Below, one piece after another: positions 1-8,343 of a stretch of 50,254 bases of DNA (position 1 is the stretch's first letter; each line of letters starts with the position of its first letter). The DNA lies in the NCBI RefSeq assembly GCF_004341035.1, contig NZ_SLXK01000031.1, positions 1 through 50,254 of the forward strand, written 5' to 3'. The translations under genes and the position numbers were made by a program. Below the pieces are notes generated by a model, which saw nothing but the letters and a program-made list of their open reading frames with translations, was not told the DNA's origin and ran no database searches. The DNA comes from Scopulibacillus darangshiensis. Its GTDB lineage: Bacteria; Bacillota; Bacilli; Bacillales; Sporolactobacillaceae.

Positions 1-80
1 ACGTGCTAGTACTGGCGTTGTAACAGGATGTTACGTCTTTAGCCAGTGCACTTATGTGCGTCAGAAAGTTATACTTTCTG
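1..80. other. nested inverted repeats at left edge, possible structured RNA
   Basis: The first 50 bases contain nested complementary arms: GTGC (3-6) with GCAC, ACTGGC (11-16) with GCCAGT (42-47), and an inner GTAAC/GTTAC pair. A separate hairpin of CAGAAAGT and ACTTTCTG follows at about 62-80, and a terminator lies at 92-137. On the plus strand this reads like the 3' part of a structured RNA or a leader running in from outside the window. I do not recognise the family, and the left part is cut off by the window edge. Confidence 0.25.
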
Positions 81-91
81 ATTAACTAAAG

Positions 92-137
92 AAAAAGGCT
101 ACATTTCGTTCAAAATCAAACGAAATGTAGTCTTTTT
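92..137. terminator. bidirectional terminator
   Basis: A long stem pairs the arm at 92-110 (AAAAAGGCTACATTTCGTT) with its near-complement at 119-137, with a loop of about 8 bases. There are A and T runs on the two outer sides, so it can stop transcription in both directions. It would end the leftward ABC exporter operon and any rightward transcript entering from the left edge. Confidence 0.8.
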
Positions 138-212
138 AAATATAGATACACTTATAAATTTGAAAAAGGTATGTTTTTTCAGCGGCCTCTCACTTAATGA
201 AGGGGGACTTTC

Positions 213-2006
213 TTACTCATTTATAACCTTTTCCAATTCCTTTTCACCTTGCTGTAAAACAAACATTTTATGGTATAAGCCCCCCTCTCCGAGCAGCTCT
301 TGGTGTGTCCCGCGTTCGACAATTTCCCCCTGATGCATGACCAAGATTTGATCAGCGTCCTGAATCGTTGACAATCTATGGGCGATAGCGATTGTTGTTC
401 GTCCTTTTCGCATTTTCTTCAAAGCTGCTTGGATATTTTCCTCGGTCTCGGTATCGACACTCGCCGTCGCTTCGTCAAGGACAAGGACCTTAGGGTTGAT
501 CGCCATTGTTCTGGCAAATGACAATAATTGCCGCTGTCCGCTTGACATCGTCGCCCCTCTTTCGCCAATGGGTTCATCGTATTTCCCCGGAAGCTTTTGG
601 ATGAAGGGGTCCGCCTGAACAAACGTTGCAGCCGCTGCCACCTCCTGATCTGTCATATCAAAATTGCTTAACCTGATGTTTTCTTTGACATCTCCGACAA
701 ATAAGAATGAATCCTGCAGCACTAGACCGATCCTCTTTCTTAATTCCGTGTCATCAAAAGTTTTTAGCGGTGCGCCGTCAATTCTAATCTCGCCTCTTTC
801 CACAGAATAGAAGCGCATTAATAAATTGATTATCGAGCTTTTGCCGCTCCCTGTATGGCCGACGAGTGCCACAGTTTCACCCGGTTTCGCTGTAAACGAT
901 ATATTTTTTAACACATCGGTTTTGCCGTCGTACGAAAAAGTGACGTCACGAAATTCTACCATTCCTTCATTTATTTGAGGATAGTGATTGTCTTCCTTAA
1001 CAGGAGCCATCCGCTCATCATCGAGCAGACCGAAGACCCGCTCAGCTGAGACAATCGCTTGTTGAAAACGGGTCAGCTGAAACATCATGGAATTAACGGG
1101 CTCAAAGAAACGGTCAAGGTAGCTGACAAAAGCATACAACACACCGATCTCGATCGGCCCGCCAAAAGATTTAATCCCAAAAAAGCTTAAAATAATGATT
1201 AAAACGATCAAATATAATACGGTTACTGCAGGTCTTAACATAAGGCTATTCAAACGGATGCTTCTCATGATCGACGTGTTATGCTGCTGGTTAATAACTG
1301 CAAACTCGCTCTTTAACCGCCCTTCTTGCCGCATAGCTTGAATCATATTCATCCCCTGCAGCGATTCATTTAATTTTGCATTTAGCTGACTTAGCTTTTC
1401 TCTCGATACACGGTATATTTTCGAGCTGAGCAACCTATAAGCTTGCATCAAAATAAAGATCACCGGGAGGATCACAAGGCAGAGCGCTGCAAGCTTTACG
1501 TCCAAGAAGAACATGCCGACAAAGATGCCAATTAAGAAAATAATGCTTTGAACAAAAGTTGACAGCACACTGACATATAAATCTTTAATGGCTTCTGTAT
1601 CATTAGTAATTCTTGAGACAAGGCTGCCGCCTGGCGTTTGGTCAAAAAACTTTAGCCCCAAATGCTGAACTTTGCCAAACACATCGACCCGCAGCTTCTG
1701 GATGATTTTCAATGCGATTTTTTGGAAAGAGATCAGCTGGAAGTAATGAAGGACAACGGATATCGCATAAAGCATAACAAATCCGCCTGCAAGCAATGTT
1801 AACGGTTGCCAGTCAAAATTCCTTGGTGTTAAATAATCGTCAATAAACACTTTGGCTAAAATTGGACCTAAGACATCCGCAGCGGTTGCCAGGATTAGCA
1901 TAGTAAAAGCAAGGGCAAGGGCTGATTTGTGGTTTTGCGTATAACCAATCAGCCTTTTGAAGACATTTTTCCGTGATAATACCTCCTTTGTATAATCCTC
2001 GCTCAT
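213..2006 (-). CDS. heterodimeric ABC multidrug exporter, BmrD/YfiC-type subunit
   Basis: This is a 597-residue half-transporter: an N-terminal six-helix ABC exporter membrane domain and a C-terminal ATPase. The ATPase shows Walker A GHTGSGKS (around residue 385), a degenerate signature SSGQRQ instead of LSGGQ, and Walker B followed by the canonical catalytic Glu (LDEATASVD). I chose the ATG at 2006 because AAAGGAGGGG lies just upstream; a longer frame to 2072 lacks this. Its ATG overlaps the stop of the upstream partner gene (ATGA), so the two are translationally coupled. The degenerate signature here and the degenerate Walker B in the partner are what heterodimeric exporters such as BmrCD show. 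Likely role: drug or lipid export at the membrane; the substrate is unknown. Confidence 0.9.
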   Translation of the reverse strand: MSEDYTKEVLSRKNVFKRLIGYTQNHKSALALAFTMLILATAADVLGPILAKVFIDDYLTPRNFDWQPLTLLAGGFVMLYAISVVLHYFQLISFQKIALKIIQKLRVDVFGKVQHLGLKFFDQTPGGSLVSRITNDTEAIKDLYVSVLSTFVQSIIFLIGIFVGMFFLDVKLAALCLVILPVIFILMQAYRLLSSKIYRVSREKLSQLNAKLNESLQGMNMIQAMRQEGRLKSEFAVINQQHNTSIMRSIRLNSLMLRPAVTVLYLIVLIIILSFFGIKSFGGPIEIGVLYAFVSYLDRFFEPVNSMMFQLTRFQQAIVSAERVFGLLDDERMAPVKEDNHYPQINEGMVEFRDVTFSYDGKTDVLKNISFTAKPGETVALVGHTGSGKSSIINLLMRFYSVERGEIRIDGAPLKTFDDTELRKRIGLVLQDSFLFVGDVKENIRLSNFDMTDQEVAAAATFVQADPFIQKLPGKYDEPIGERGATMSSGQRQLLSFARTMAINPKVLVLDEATASVDTETEENIQAALKKMRKGRTTIAIAHRLSTIQDADQILVMHQGEIVERGTHQELLGEGGLYHKMFVLQQGEKELEKVINE

Positions 2007-3760
2007 ATTGTTACCCCTCCTTTCTCCACCAGTGATTCGAGCTGTTGTCTCCTGTACATTGCCGCGTACCACTTCTCCTCAGCCATTAGGGAATGGTGTG
2101 TCCCCCGTTCCACAATTTCTCCGTCCTCCATGACAATAATGAGGTCGGCATGTTTGATCGCACTCAGTCGATGTGCAGATATCATTGTTGTTTTATTTTC
2201 CCGATTCGCTATTAATGCCTCAAGAATCGCTTCCTCTGTATGGGCATCAACGGCTGACAGTGAATCATCAAGAATAAGAATTTCCGGATTAATAAGCAGC
2301 GCCCTTGCAATCGATATCCGCTGTTTTTGACCACCGGATAAAGTGACACCGCGCTCACCGACAACCGTATCGTATCCATTCTCAAATACGAGGATATCAT
2401 CGTGAATTTTGGCGAGTCTCGCAGCATGGTGTATCTCGGCTTGTGTGGCTTCAGGCTTTGCAAAGGCTATGTTCTCGGCAATTGTTGCCGAGAACAAGAA
2501 ATGATCTTGCGGCACATAGCCGATGATCCCGCGCAATGACGCCTTTTGGTAGCTATAAATTGATTCATTGCCGATCTTTATATAACCGTTTTCACAATCG
2601 AATTCTCTTAAAAGCAGCTTGAGAAGAGTTGTTTTGCCGCTGCCTGTTTTTCCGACAACACCCAATGTCTGCCCTTGTTTTAATGAGAATTGGATGTGCC
2701 TAAGTGCAGGGATTGTTTTCTCTGGATAAATAAGTTCTTTTATGTCATAGACGATATCACCGCTTGGTGCTTGAGACAGCGCCTCTTCTCTATCTACAAT
2801 GTCAGGCTTAATCGAAAGCAAAGTGCGAATTCGGTCATATGAAGCGCGGCCGCGTTCTACAATATTGAACAATAAGCCGAAGGCCAGCATCGGCCAGACA
2901 AGCTGCCCCAGATAGAGTGTGAAACTCGTCAGTTGACCGATTGTCATTGATCCATGGACAACAAACACAGCACCAAAGGCTATTGACAGAAAATAAGACA
3001 TGCCTACGATAAAGGTGATTGTTGGGTCAAATAGAGCATCTACTTTAGCGACGGCAATATTCTTTTCCACAACATCAGCTGATTCTTTCCGAAACATCTT
3101 TTTCTGGGCCCCTTCTTCACCAAACGCCTTAATGACCCGTACCCCTGAGACATTTTCCTGCACTTTATCATTTAAATCGGAGAATGCCGCTTGAGCTTTA
3201 TGGAATCTTTGGTGGAGCAGTGAACCATAGTGGCTAACCGCCCACGCCATAAACGGCATGGGGACGAGCGCGATCAATGTCAGTTTCCAGCTGATCAGCC
3301 ATGACATGGCGGTGATAACCATGGCACCCATTGTAATGGAATCAACAAGTGTCAGGATGCCATCCCCAGCTGCTTCTTCGACGGCTTTAACATCATTTGT
3401 TGAATGGGCCATTAAGTCGCCGATTCTGCTTTTGCTATAAAAGTTGGGCGAAAGTTTTGTAAAATGTTCATAGAGACGATTCCGCAAAAGTTGTTCTAAC
3501 CTGAGCGACGAACCAAAAATAAATTGACGCCAGGCATAATTTCCGGCATAACATACTAGTCCCGCCAAAGCCATAAGTCCGAGCCATTTCCCCAAAACAG
3601 CAGGCGTCAAATGATCTAACCTGATTGCATCGACAATGACTCCAACCACATAAGGCGGAAACATGGATAAAAGACTCGAACAAATCATTATGACGATGCC
3701 AAGAATATACTTCCATTTTTCTTGTTTGAAATACCACCATAAATCCAAAAATATTTTCAT
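2003..3760 (-). CDS. heterodimeric ABC multidrug exporter, BmrC/YfiB-type subunit
   Basis: This is a 585-residue half-transporter with an N-terminal membrane domain and a C-terminal ATPase. Walker A is GKTGSGKT (around residue 373), the signature is a normal LSGGQKQ, and Walker B reads LILDDSLSAVD, with Asp where the catalytic Glu would be. That makes this the degenerate-site partner; its length matches B. subtilis YheI/BmrC. The ATG at 3760 has a GGGGGG-rich ribosome site. It is the first gene of the operon and lies directly behind a leader peptide and terminator hairpin, so its expression is probably set by attenuation. The downstream subunit overlaps by 4 bases. Confidence 0.9.
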   Translation of the reverse strand: MKIFLDLWWYFKQEKWKYILGIVIMICSSLLSMFPPYVVGVIVDAIRLDHLTPAVLGKWLGLMALAGLVCYAGNYAWRQFIFGSSLRLEQLLRNRLYEHFTKLSPNFYSKSRIGDLMAHSTNDVKAVEEAAGDGILTLVDSITMGAMVITAMSWLISWKLTLIALVPMPFMAWAVSHYGSLLHQRFHKAQAAFSDLNDKVQENVSGVRVIKAFGEEGAQKKMFRKESADVVEKNIAVAKVDALFDPTITFIVGMSYFLSIAFGAVFVVHGSMTIGQLTSFTLYLGQLVWPMLAFGLLFNIVERGRASYDRIRTLLSIKPDIVDREEALSQAPSGDIVYDIKELIYPEKTIPALRHIQFSLKQGQTLGVVGKTGSGKTTLLKLLLREFDCENGYIKIGNESIYSYQKASLRGIIGYVPQDHFLFSATIAENIAFAKPEATQAEIHHAARLAKIHDDILVFENGYDTVVGERGVTLSGGQKQRISIARALLINPEILILDDSLSAVDAHTEEAILEALIANRENKTTMISAHRLSAIKHADLIIVMEDGEIVERGTHHSLMAEEKWYAAMYRRQQLESLVEKGGVTI

Positions 3761-3778
3761 GCCCTGCCCCCCTTAAAT

Positions 3779-3816
3779 GCAAAAATGCCATGGGAGAGAC
3801 ACTTCCCCCATGGCAT
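3779..3816 (-). terminator. attenuator-type terminator before the ABC exporter genes
   Basis: A perfect 10-bp stem (ATGCCATGGG at 3785-3794 with CCCATGGCAT at 3807-3816) is followed on the minus strand by TTTTTGC. It ends about 19 bases before the start codon of the first exporter gene and inside the leader transcript from the promoter at 3977-4005. Upstream in the leader, GCAAAAA can pair with the TTTTTGC tract, a possible competing fold. Confidence 0.75.
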
Positions 3817-3852
3817 AAATAGACCTTTTTGCAAAAAGCCTAAATTCTTAAG

Positions 3853-3933
3853 TCAGCCGGTTATAGCGGACTTCGAAGGGGTTGTCATATCAGTCAAATG
3901 AAAATAGTTAATTTCAATATTGAACTTAGACAT
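3853..3933 (-). CDS. 26-residue leader peptide of the ABC exporter operon
   Basis: This short frame reads MSKFNIEINYFHLTDM then TTPSKSAITG and stop. It starts with ATG at 3933, eight bases after a GGGGG ribosome site (AAAAAAAGGGGGA), and about 45 bases after the -10 box of the promoter. It ends about 37 bases before the attenuator stem. The layout of promoter, short ORF with good ribosome site, terminator hairpin and multidrug ABC pair matches the bmrB-bmrC-bmrD arrangement of B. subtilis. There, ribosome stalling on the leader by translation inhibitors lets RNA polymerase read through. The peptide sequence itself is not one I recognise, and the regulatory role is inferred from layout. Confidence 0.7.
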   Translation of the reverse strand: MSKFNIEINYFHLTDMTTPSKSAITG

Positions 3934-3976
3934 GACAACATCCCCCTTTTTTTGAAATGAAATGATTACCAAATTA

Positions 3977-4005
3977 ATTATACAAATTTTATAATTGTCT
4001 GTAAA
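3977..4005 (-). promoter_or_regulatory. sigma-A promoter of the ABC exporter operon
   Basis: On the minus strand a -35 box TTTACA (4000-4005) and a perfect -10 box TATAAT (3977-3982) are separated by exactly 17 bases. Transcription would start near 3970 and give a leader of about 210 bases before the first exporter gene. Confidence 0.85.
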
Positions 4006-4024
4006 GATAAATTGTTAAAAATAT

Positions 4025-5029
4025 TTATTTCAATAGAAATCCTTCCTTAAGCGGATCAGCCGGGTCAACAACAAACTGATGGTAACCGGTGATAAAAGCA
4101 CTGCCTGTTAGTTCCGGAAGGACAGCATTGAAAGGTCCAACTGTTGTCTTAGCCAATACCCGGCCTGTTAGTTGACTCGCTACGATGCTTTCTGACACAA
4201 ATAACTCCCCTTGTTTTAATTGTCCTTTATGAAAGAGCTCGGCCATTTGAGCACATGTGCCCGTCCCGCATGGGGAGCGGTCAATCTGCCCATCGGCAAA
4301 AATGGTGACATTTTTCCTGTCTGAATCTTCTTTTTCAGCATCATCACAGATAATAACCCCATAGATCCCCTTAAGTTCCTTTTCCAAAGGATGAACAACG
4401 TCCAGCTCTTTTTCGATTTGCTCCTTTATTACCTCTCCCCAGTCTTTAAGTTTTGCGACTTTTTCAATACCCACGCTGACACCGAGGTCTTTTGCTTGAA
4501 CAATTGCATAAAAGGCGCCGCCAAATGCAATGTCTATCTCAAATGTTCTTCCCTTTAATTTAAGTGGAACATGTGACTGATAAATAAAGGACGGGACATT
4601 CTCAAATGAAACTGATGCCACTTCAAGACCATCATGTTCCGCGCGGGCGATAATTTTTCCAGCGGGGCTATCTATGACAAATCTTACCTTTTCTTCCCGG
4701 CTTTTAAAATATCCCGTTTCCACAAGCGCCGTTACCACGGCGATAATGCCATGGCCGCACATTGTACTAAAGCCTTCATTATGCATGAAAAGCACACCGA
4801 AATCGGCATCATCCGATACCGGAGGAGTGACGACACATCCATACATCCCTTCATGTCCTCTTGGTTCATGCATCAACACCTTGCGAATATGATCCCATTC
4901 TTTCTTAAAAAACGCCCGTTTTTCAAGCATTTTCTTGCCCGGAACAGGCGGAATCCCTCCTGTTATAATCCGCAGCGGCTCACCAGCTGTATGGGCATCA
5001 ATGGTTGTATATTGATCTTCAAATTGCAT
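4025..5029 (-). CDS. proline racemase family protein (epimerase paralogue 1)
   Basis: This 334-residue cytoplasmic enzyme belongs to the proline racemase/hydroxyproline 2-epimerase family. Both catalytic cysteines are present: the first in MCGHGII and the second in DRSPCGTGTCA. The family's dehydratase branch has Thr at the second position, so an epimerase or racemase is more likely than a trans-3-hydroxyproline dehydratase. The ATG at 5029 has GGAGGGAATAGC in front, better than the longer frame to 5089. It is about 60 bases downstream of the oligopeptide-binding protein and probably shares its sigma-54 promoter. It differs from paralogue 2 (9385-10407) after the first Cys (MCGHG against MCGHD), so its substrate may be proline or another imino acid. 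Confidence 0.85.
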   Translation of the reverse strand: MQFEDQYTTIDAHTAGEPLRIITGGIPPVPGKKMLEKRAFFKKEWDHIRKVLMHEPRGHEGMYGCVVTPPVSDDADFGVLFMHNEGFSTMCGHGIIAVVTALVETGYFKSREEKVRFVIDSPAGKIIARAEHDGLEVASVSFENVPSFIYQSHVPLKLKGRTFEIDIAFGGAFYAIVQAKDLGVSVGIEKVAKLKDWGEVIKEQIEKELDVVHPLEKELKGIYGVIICDDAEKEDSDRKNVTIFADGQIDRSPCGTGTCAQMAELFHKGQLKQGELFVSESIVASQLTGRVLAKTTVGPFNAVLPELTGSAFITGYHQFVVDPADPLKEGFLLK

Positions 5030-5089
5030 GCTATTCCCTCCAAAATGGTTTGACCTAGTCAATCTAACATAATGCAATTTCCGTGCCAT

Positions 5090-6712
5090 TTAATTTTTAA
5101 TGACTGTCCATTTGTAACTGGAAACGCCTGTCGTTGGAATCATTAAATATCCCTTTACATAGGGCTTCATTAAACGCGCCTGTCCCGCTTGATACATGGG
5201 GGATATCACCGCATCTTCTTGAATTAAAATGTGCTCGGCTTTTCTTAAATCATTAAATCTTGTTTTTAGATCTGATTCATTTATTGCTTTTTGAATAAGT
5301 TGATCATATTTAGGATTAGAATAATCCGACCAGTTGAACGGGCCATTTGATACAAATATATTTAGGAAAGGCATTGGATCTCTATATTCCGGACGCCATC
5401 CGGAAAAATCCAAATCATAATTCTGTTGACCCTCCAATTTTAATTTCTGTTTATTTGGCATTTGTTTTATGTTAATTGTCAGATTGGGCAAATTCTTTTC
5501 TAACTGATTTTTTATATAGCTGGAAATTTCTTTACTCTGGTCCTTATCGTAGCTTAAAAATTCCAGATCTACTTTTTTCACCCCTAATTCCTTCAAACCC
5601 TTTTCCCAAAATTCATGAGCTTTTTTGATACCTCCTTTGTTATAACCTTTGTATTTATTGCGAAAATCTTCGTCATTAGGTCCAAACGCAAAGTTTTCCG
5701 GTACTAAATAATAGGCTGCCTTTGATCCGTTTTTTAATAGATTTTCAACACCTTTTTTATCCCAAGCCATATCAATTGCCTTTCTAATATTCCTATTTTT
5801 CAAATATCTATTTTCCTGATTCATCCTAATAAAGTACATTTCAGGTTTTTGTATCGTTTCAAAATCATCGTGGTTTCGATATTTTGTTACAAACTCTGCT
5901 GAAAGATCCGCAATATCAATTTTATTTGTTTCATACAAATTGACTATTGAGCTCACTTCTTTAACAATTTTCACATTAATCTTATCCAATTTTACATTTT
6001 TGGCATCCCAATAAGTTGGATTTTTTTTGTAAGTCCAGCTTGCGCCGTGGTTCCACGAATCTAAAATAAATGGGCCGTTGAAAATTAAATTTTTGACTTC
6101 TAAACCATATTGTTTACCTTCCTTTTCTACAAATGTTTTCAGTTGTGGATAATAAACAGGTAGTGTTGTGAGAGTAAGAAAATAAGGAGTAGGATGTTCG
6201 AGTTTTACTTGTAATGTATGGTTATCGATTGCCTTAGCCCCTAAAGTGTTAACTTTTCCGTAAAACTCGCTTTTCTTGTTACCTATTTTTTTAGCATTTT
6301 CTATGCTATCCATCAAATATGCATGCGGTGAAAGTGTTTCGGGATTTAAAGCCTTTTTCCAGGCATAGATAAAATCTTGTGCTGTAACAGGTTTGCCATT
6401 GCTCCATTTTGCATTTTTACGCAAATAAAAAGTATAAGTCTTTCCATCTTTGCTTTTATCGTATTTCTTTGCCATGCCAGGTACAGGCTCATTATTGGGA
6501 CCTATCCTATATAGCCCTTCGAACACGTTATTCATAGCTGTACCCACTGTTTCGCTAATAACACCCGTACTATCCATAGTGCCGATATCATCAGTTGCTA
6601 CAAGATTCAATGTTTGTTCTTTTTTCTGCTCTTTTTGTACTGAGTTTGAACACCCTGAGAATAGGATGATGATCAGCAAAAAAGATATGACAAAAAACTT
6701 TTGTTTAATCAT
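5090..6712 (-). CDS. oligopeptide ABC transporter substrate-binding lipoprotein (OppA/DppE family)
   Basis: This 540-residue family 5 solute-binding protein begins with a lipoprotein signal: a charged start, a hydrophobic run and lipobox LFSGC with Cys21. The body has family hallmarks such as AKWSNGKPVTAQDFIYAWK and NRNIRKAIDMAWDK. The ATG at 6712 follows GGGAGGAAGGG at good spacing. It would be anchored outside the membrane and bind peptides. No permease or ATPase genes lie beside it, so it must use a transporter encoded elsewhere. It is transcribed from the sigma-54 promoter at 6791-6806 together with the racemase downstream. In this context the likely ligands are proline- or hydroxyproline-containing peptides (inference). 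Confidence 0.9.
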   Translation of the reverse strand: MIKQKFFVISFLLIIILFSGCSNSVQKEQKKEQTLNLVATDDIGTMDSTGVISETVGTAMNNVFEGLYRIGPNNEPVPGMAKKYDKSKDGKTYTFYLRKNAKWSNGKPVTAQDFIYAWKKALNPETLSPHAYLMDSIENAKKIGNKKSEFYGKVNTLGAKAIDNHTLQVKLEHPTPYFLTLTTLPVYYPQLKTFVEKEGKQYGLEVKNLIFNGPFILDSWNHGASWTYKKNPTYWDAKNVKLDKINVKIVKEVSSIVNLYETNKIDIADLSAEFVTKYRNHDDFETIQKPEMYFIRMNQENRYLKNRNIRKAIDMAWDKKGVENLLKNGSKAAYYLVPENFAFGPNDEDFRNKYKGYNKGGIKKAHEFWEKGLKELGVKKVDLEFLSYDKDQSKEISSYIKNQLEKNLPNLTINIKQMPNKQKLKLEGQQNYDLDFSGWRPEYRDPMPFLNIFVSNGPFNWSDYSNPKYDQLIQKAINESDLKTRFNDLRKAEHILIQEDAVISPMYQAGQARLMKPYVKGYLMIPTTGVSSYKWTVIKN

Positions 6713-6790
6713 TTTGAACCCTTCCTCCCTCATTAAATAAGTTGTAACCCCGTTTTACCATAGCTGTCTAAATCTTCATACTTATCCACT

Positions 6791-6806
6791 TGCAATAAGT
6801 GTGCCA
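6791..6806 (-). promoter_or_regulatory. sigma-54 (-24/-12) promoter of the peptide-binding protein and racemase 1
   Basis: On the minus strand the bases read TGGCAC-ACTTA-TTGCA, a perfect match to the -24/-12 consensus with the required 5-base gap. It lies about 80 bases before the start codon at 6712 and faces away from the promoter at 6948-6963, with a candidate activator site between them. Confidence 0.85.
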
Positions 6807-6858
6807 ATATTTATTAAATTAAAGTTTAGCAATCAATCTACCAACTTTATAACGATGG

Positions 6859-6878
6859 ATGTTTAAAATATAAGACAT
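6859..6878. promoter_or_regulatory. candidate sigma-54 activator site (UAS)
   Basis: The sequence ATGTTTAAAATATAAGACAT is a near-perfect inverted repeat (ATGTYT/AGACAT). It lies between two divergent sigma-54 promoters, about 52 and 69 bases from them. The same half-site occurs at 11660-11713 and 16391-16413. Confidence 0.5.
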
Positions 6879-6947
6879 AATCTTTCAATGTGTATAATTT
6901 TTTGGAAAATCTAATGATTGCCATGACAATTGCAGATTTATATTTTT

Positions 6948-6963
6948 TGGCATAGATTTTGCA
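6948..6963 (+). promoter_or_regulatory. sigma-54 promoter of Xaa-Pro peptidase 1
   Basis: TGGCAT-AGATT-TTGCA matches the -24/-12 consensus with the invariant GG and GC. It ends about 42 bases before the start of the M24 peptidase gene at 7006. Confidence 0.85.
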
Positions 6964-7005
6964 TATTGAAAATTAGTATAGTAAAAGGGGGAAAGGACAT
7001 TGACA

Positions 7006-8088
7006 TTGACATTGAAATTGCAAAAGCTTCGGGACCAACTAGTAAAAAGTAGTGTCGACGGTATCTTAGTCACTAGTCCAACCAATCGAAGATATCTTAC
7101 TGATTTTACAGGTACTTCTGGTGTGGCTATTGTCTCCGCAACACAAGCTAAACTAATTACTGATTACCGGTATATTGATCAGGCGAAAACACAATCACAA
7201 GATTTCGACATTATTATTCACAAAGGACATAAAGGACCAAAAGGCTTAATATTTGAGGAAGTCGGCAAACAAGTGAATAAAATGGGTATTAAGAAGCTTG
7301 CTTTTGAAAAGGATCATCTTTCATATGGGGTATTTTCCAGTTGTAATGAGTATATTACTGCAGAAATGATACCGACATCAGGAATTATTGAAATATTGCG
7401 GAAGGTTAAAACCGATGTTGAAATAGGAAAACTAAAAATTGCAGCAGATATTGCTGACAATGCCTTTAATCATATTTTAGAATTCATCCGGCCTGGTATT
7501 TCGGAAATAGAGATTTCTAATGAATTGGAATTCTTCATGCGAAACCATGGTGCTGCAGCGTCAGCCTTCGATACCATCGTTGCATCGGGCTGGCGCTCCT
7601 CACTGCCCCATGGTGTAGCTTCGGATAAAAAAGTTGAAAACGGGGACATGATTACACTTGATTTTGGTGCAAATTACCAAGGTTATCGATCAGACATTTG
7701 CAGAACAATCGCTTTAGGACAGCCAATAGAACAATTAAAACGCATTCATGCCATTGTTTTAGAAGCCTTCCAGCGTTGTGTAGAAGGTTTAAAACCTGGT
7801 TTATCGGACCATGATGTCGATGCATTAATGAGAAATGTTATACGAGAAAACGATTTCGAAGATAAATCTGGAACTGGAACGGGTCACGGTGTGGGCTTGG
7901 ACATTCATGAAAAGCCTTTTTTTTCTACCGACAAGAAGGATGTGTTACAAGCTAATATGGTTATTACCGTCGAACCGGGAATATATCTTCCAGGTGTTGG
8001 TGGCGCACGGGTAGAGGATGTCATTTTAATCACACCATTCGGCAGTGAAGTTCTCACACCTTCCGCTAAAGAGTTGATTATTTTATAA
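7006..8088 (+). CDS. M24 family Xaa-Pro aminopeptidase/dipeptidase 1
   Basis: This 360-residue cytoplasmic metallopeptidase is of the aminopeptidase P/prolidase (pita-bread) fold. An N-terminal creatinase-like domain with NRRYLTDFTG is followed by the catalytic domain. The five metal ligands are visible: Asp in LDFG, Asp in YRSDICRT, His in GTGHGVGLDIHE, Glu in VEPGIY and Glu in ARVEDV. It would release residues N-terminal to proline or hydroxyproline. The start is one of three tandem TTG codons (7000, 7006, 7012); GAAAGGA spacing favours 7006. It has its own sigma-54 promoter and a paralogue at 13539-14600, and resembles B. subtilis YqhT. Confidence 0.88.
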   Translation: MTLKLQKLRDQLVKSSVDGILVTSPTNRRYLTDFTGTSGVAIVSATQAKLITDYRYIDQAKTQSQDFDIIIHKGHKGPKGLIFEEVGKQVNKMGIKKLAFEKDHLSYGVFSSCNEYITAEMIPTSGIIEILRKVKTDVEIGKLKIAADIADNAFNHILEFIRPGISEIEISNELEFFMRNHGAAASAFDTIVASGWRSSLPHGVASDKKVENGDMITLDFGANYQGYRSDICRTIALGQPIEQLKRIHAIVLEAFQRCVEGLKPGLSDHDVDALMRNVIRENDFEDKSGTGTGHGVGLDIHEKPFFSTDKKDVLQANMVITVEPGIYLPGVGGARVEDVILITPFGSEVLTPSAKELIIL

Positions 8089-8302
8089 TATTTTTAACCC
8101 CCCATTCCCATCGTTTCGGTCATATGACTAGAAATGGGGTGATTTTATGTTCAGGAAATCTTCATTTTATTTATGCTGCTTTTACCGTTAAAGTTGACTT
8201 TGATCTTGGTTATATTTTTAAGCAGATGGCTTATTGATGCATATTGATTGCGTGATGTGCTAGGCTGGTTCACACATGAATTTATTATAATTTACCACTT
8301 TT

Positions 8303-8343
8303 AAAGGGGCAGTACCAGCAAAACTGGCACACTGCCCCTTTTA
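8303..8343. terminator. strong terminator in the 8089-8598 gap
   Basis: An 11-bp stem (AAAGGGGCAGT at 8303-8313 with ACTGCCCCTTT at 8331-8341) carries an inner CCAG/CTGG pairing and is followed by T-rich sequence. It probably ends the M24 peptidase transcript. The rest of the 510-base gap holds a weaker CCCCATT/AATGGGG inverted repeat near 8100-8140 and otherwise nothing I can support. Confidence 0.8.

Noticed and set aside
3468-3791. Minus-strand ORF of 107 codons overlapping the start of the exporter gene
   Set aside because: It is a shadow in another frame of the BmrC-type gene and would begin inside the attenuator region without a ribosome site.
4634-5053. Plus-strand ORF of 139 codons opposite the racemase gene
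   Set aside because: Antisense to conserved catalytic motifs of the racemase family; no ribosome site.
6999-7017. Tandem ACATTG repeat considered as part of a larger repeat or array
   Set aside because: Only three units are present; no further copies or spacers, so not a CRISPR or VNTR array on its own. No CRISPR-like repeats were seen elsewhere.
8173-8247. 24-codon hydrophobic ORF (MLLLPLKLTLILVIFLSRWL...)
   Set aside because: No ribosome site at a workable distance, and AT-rich intergenic DNA readily gives Leu/Ile-rich frames of this length.
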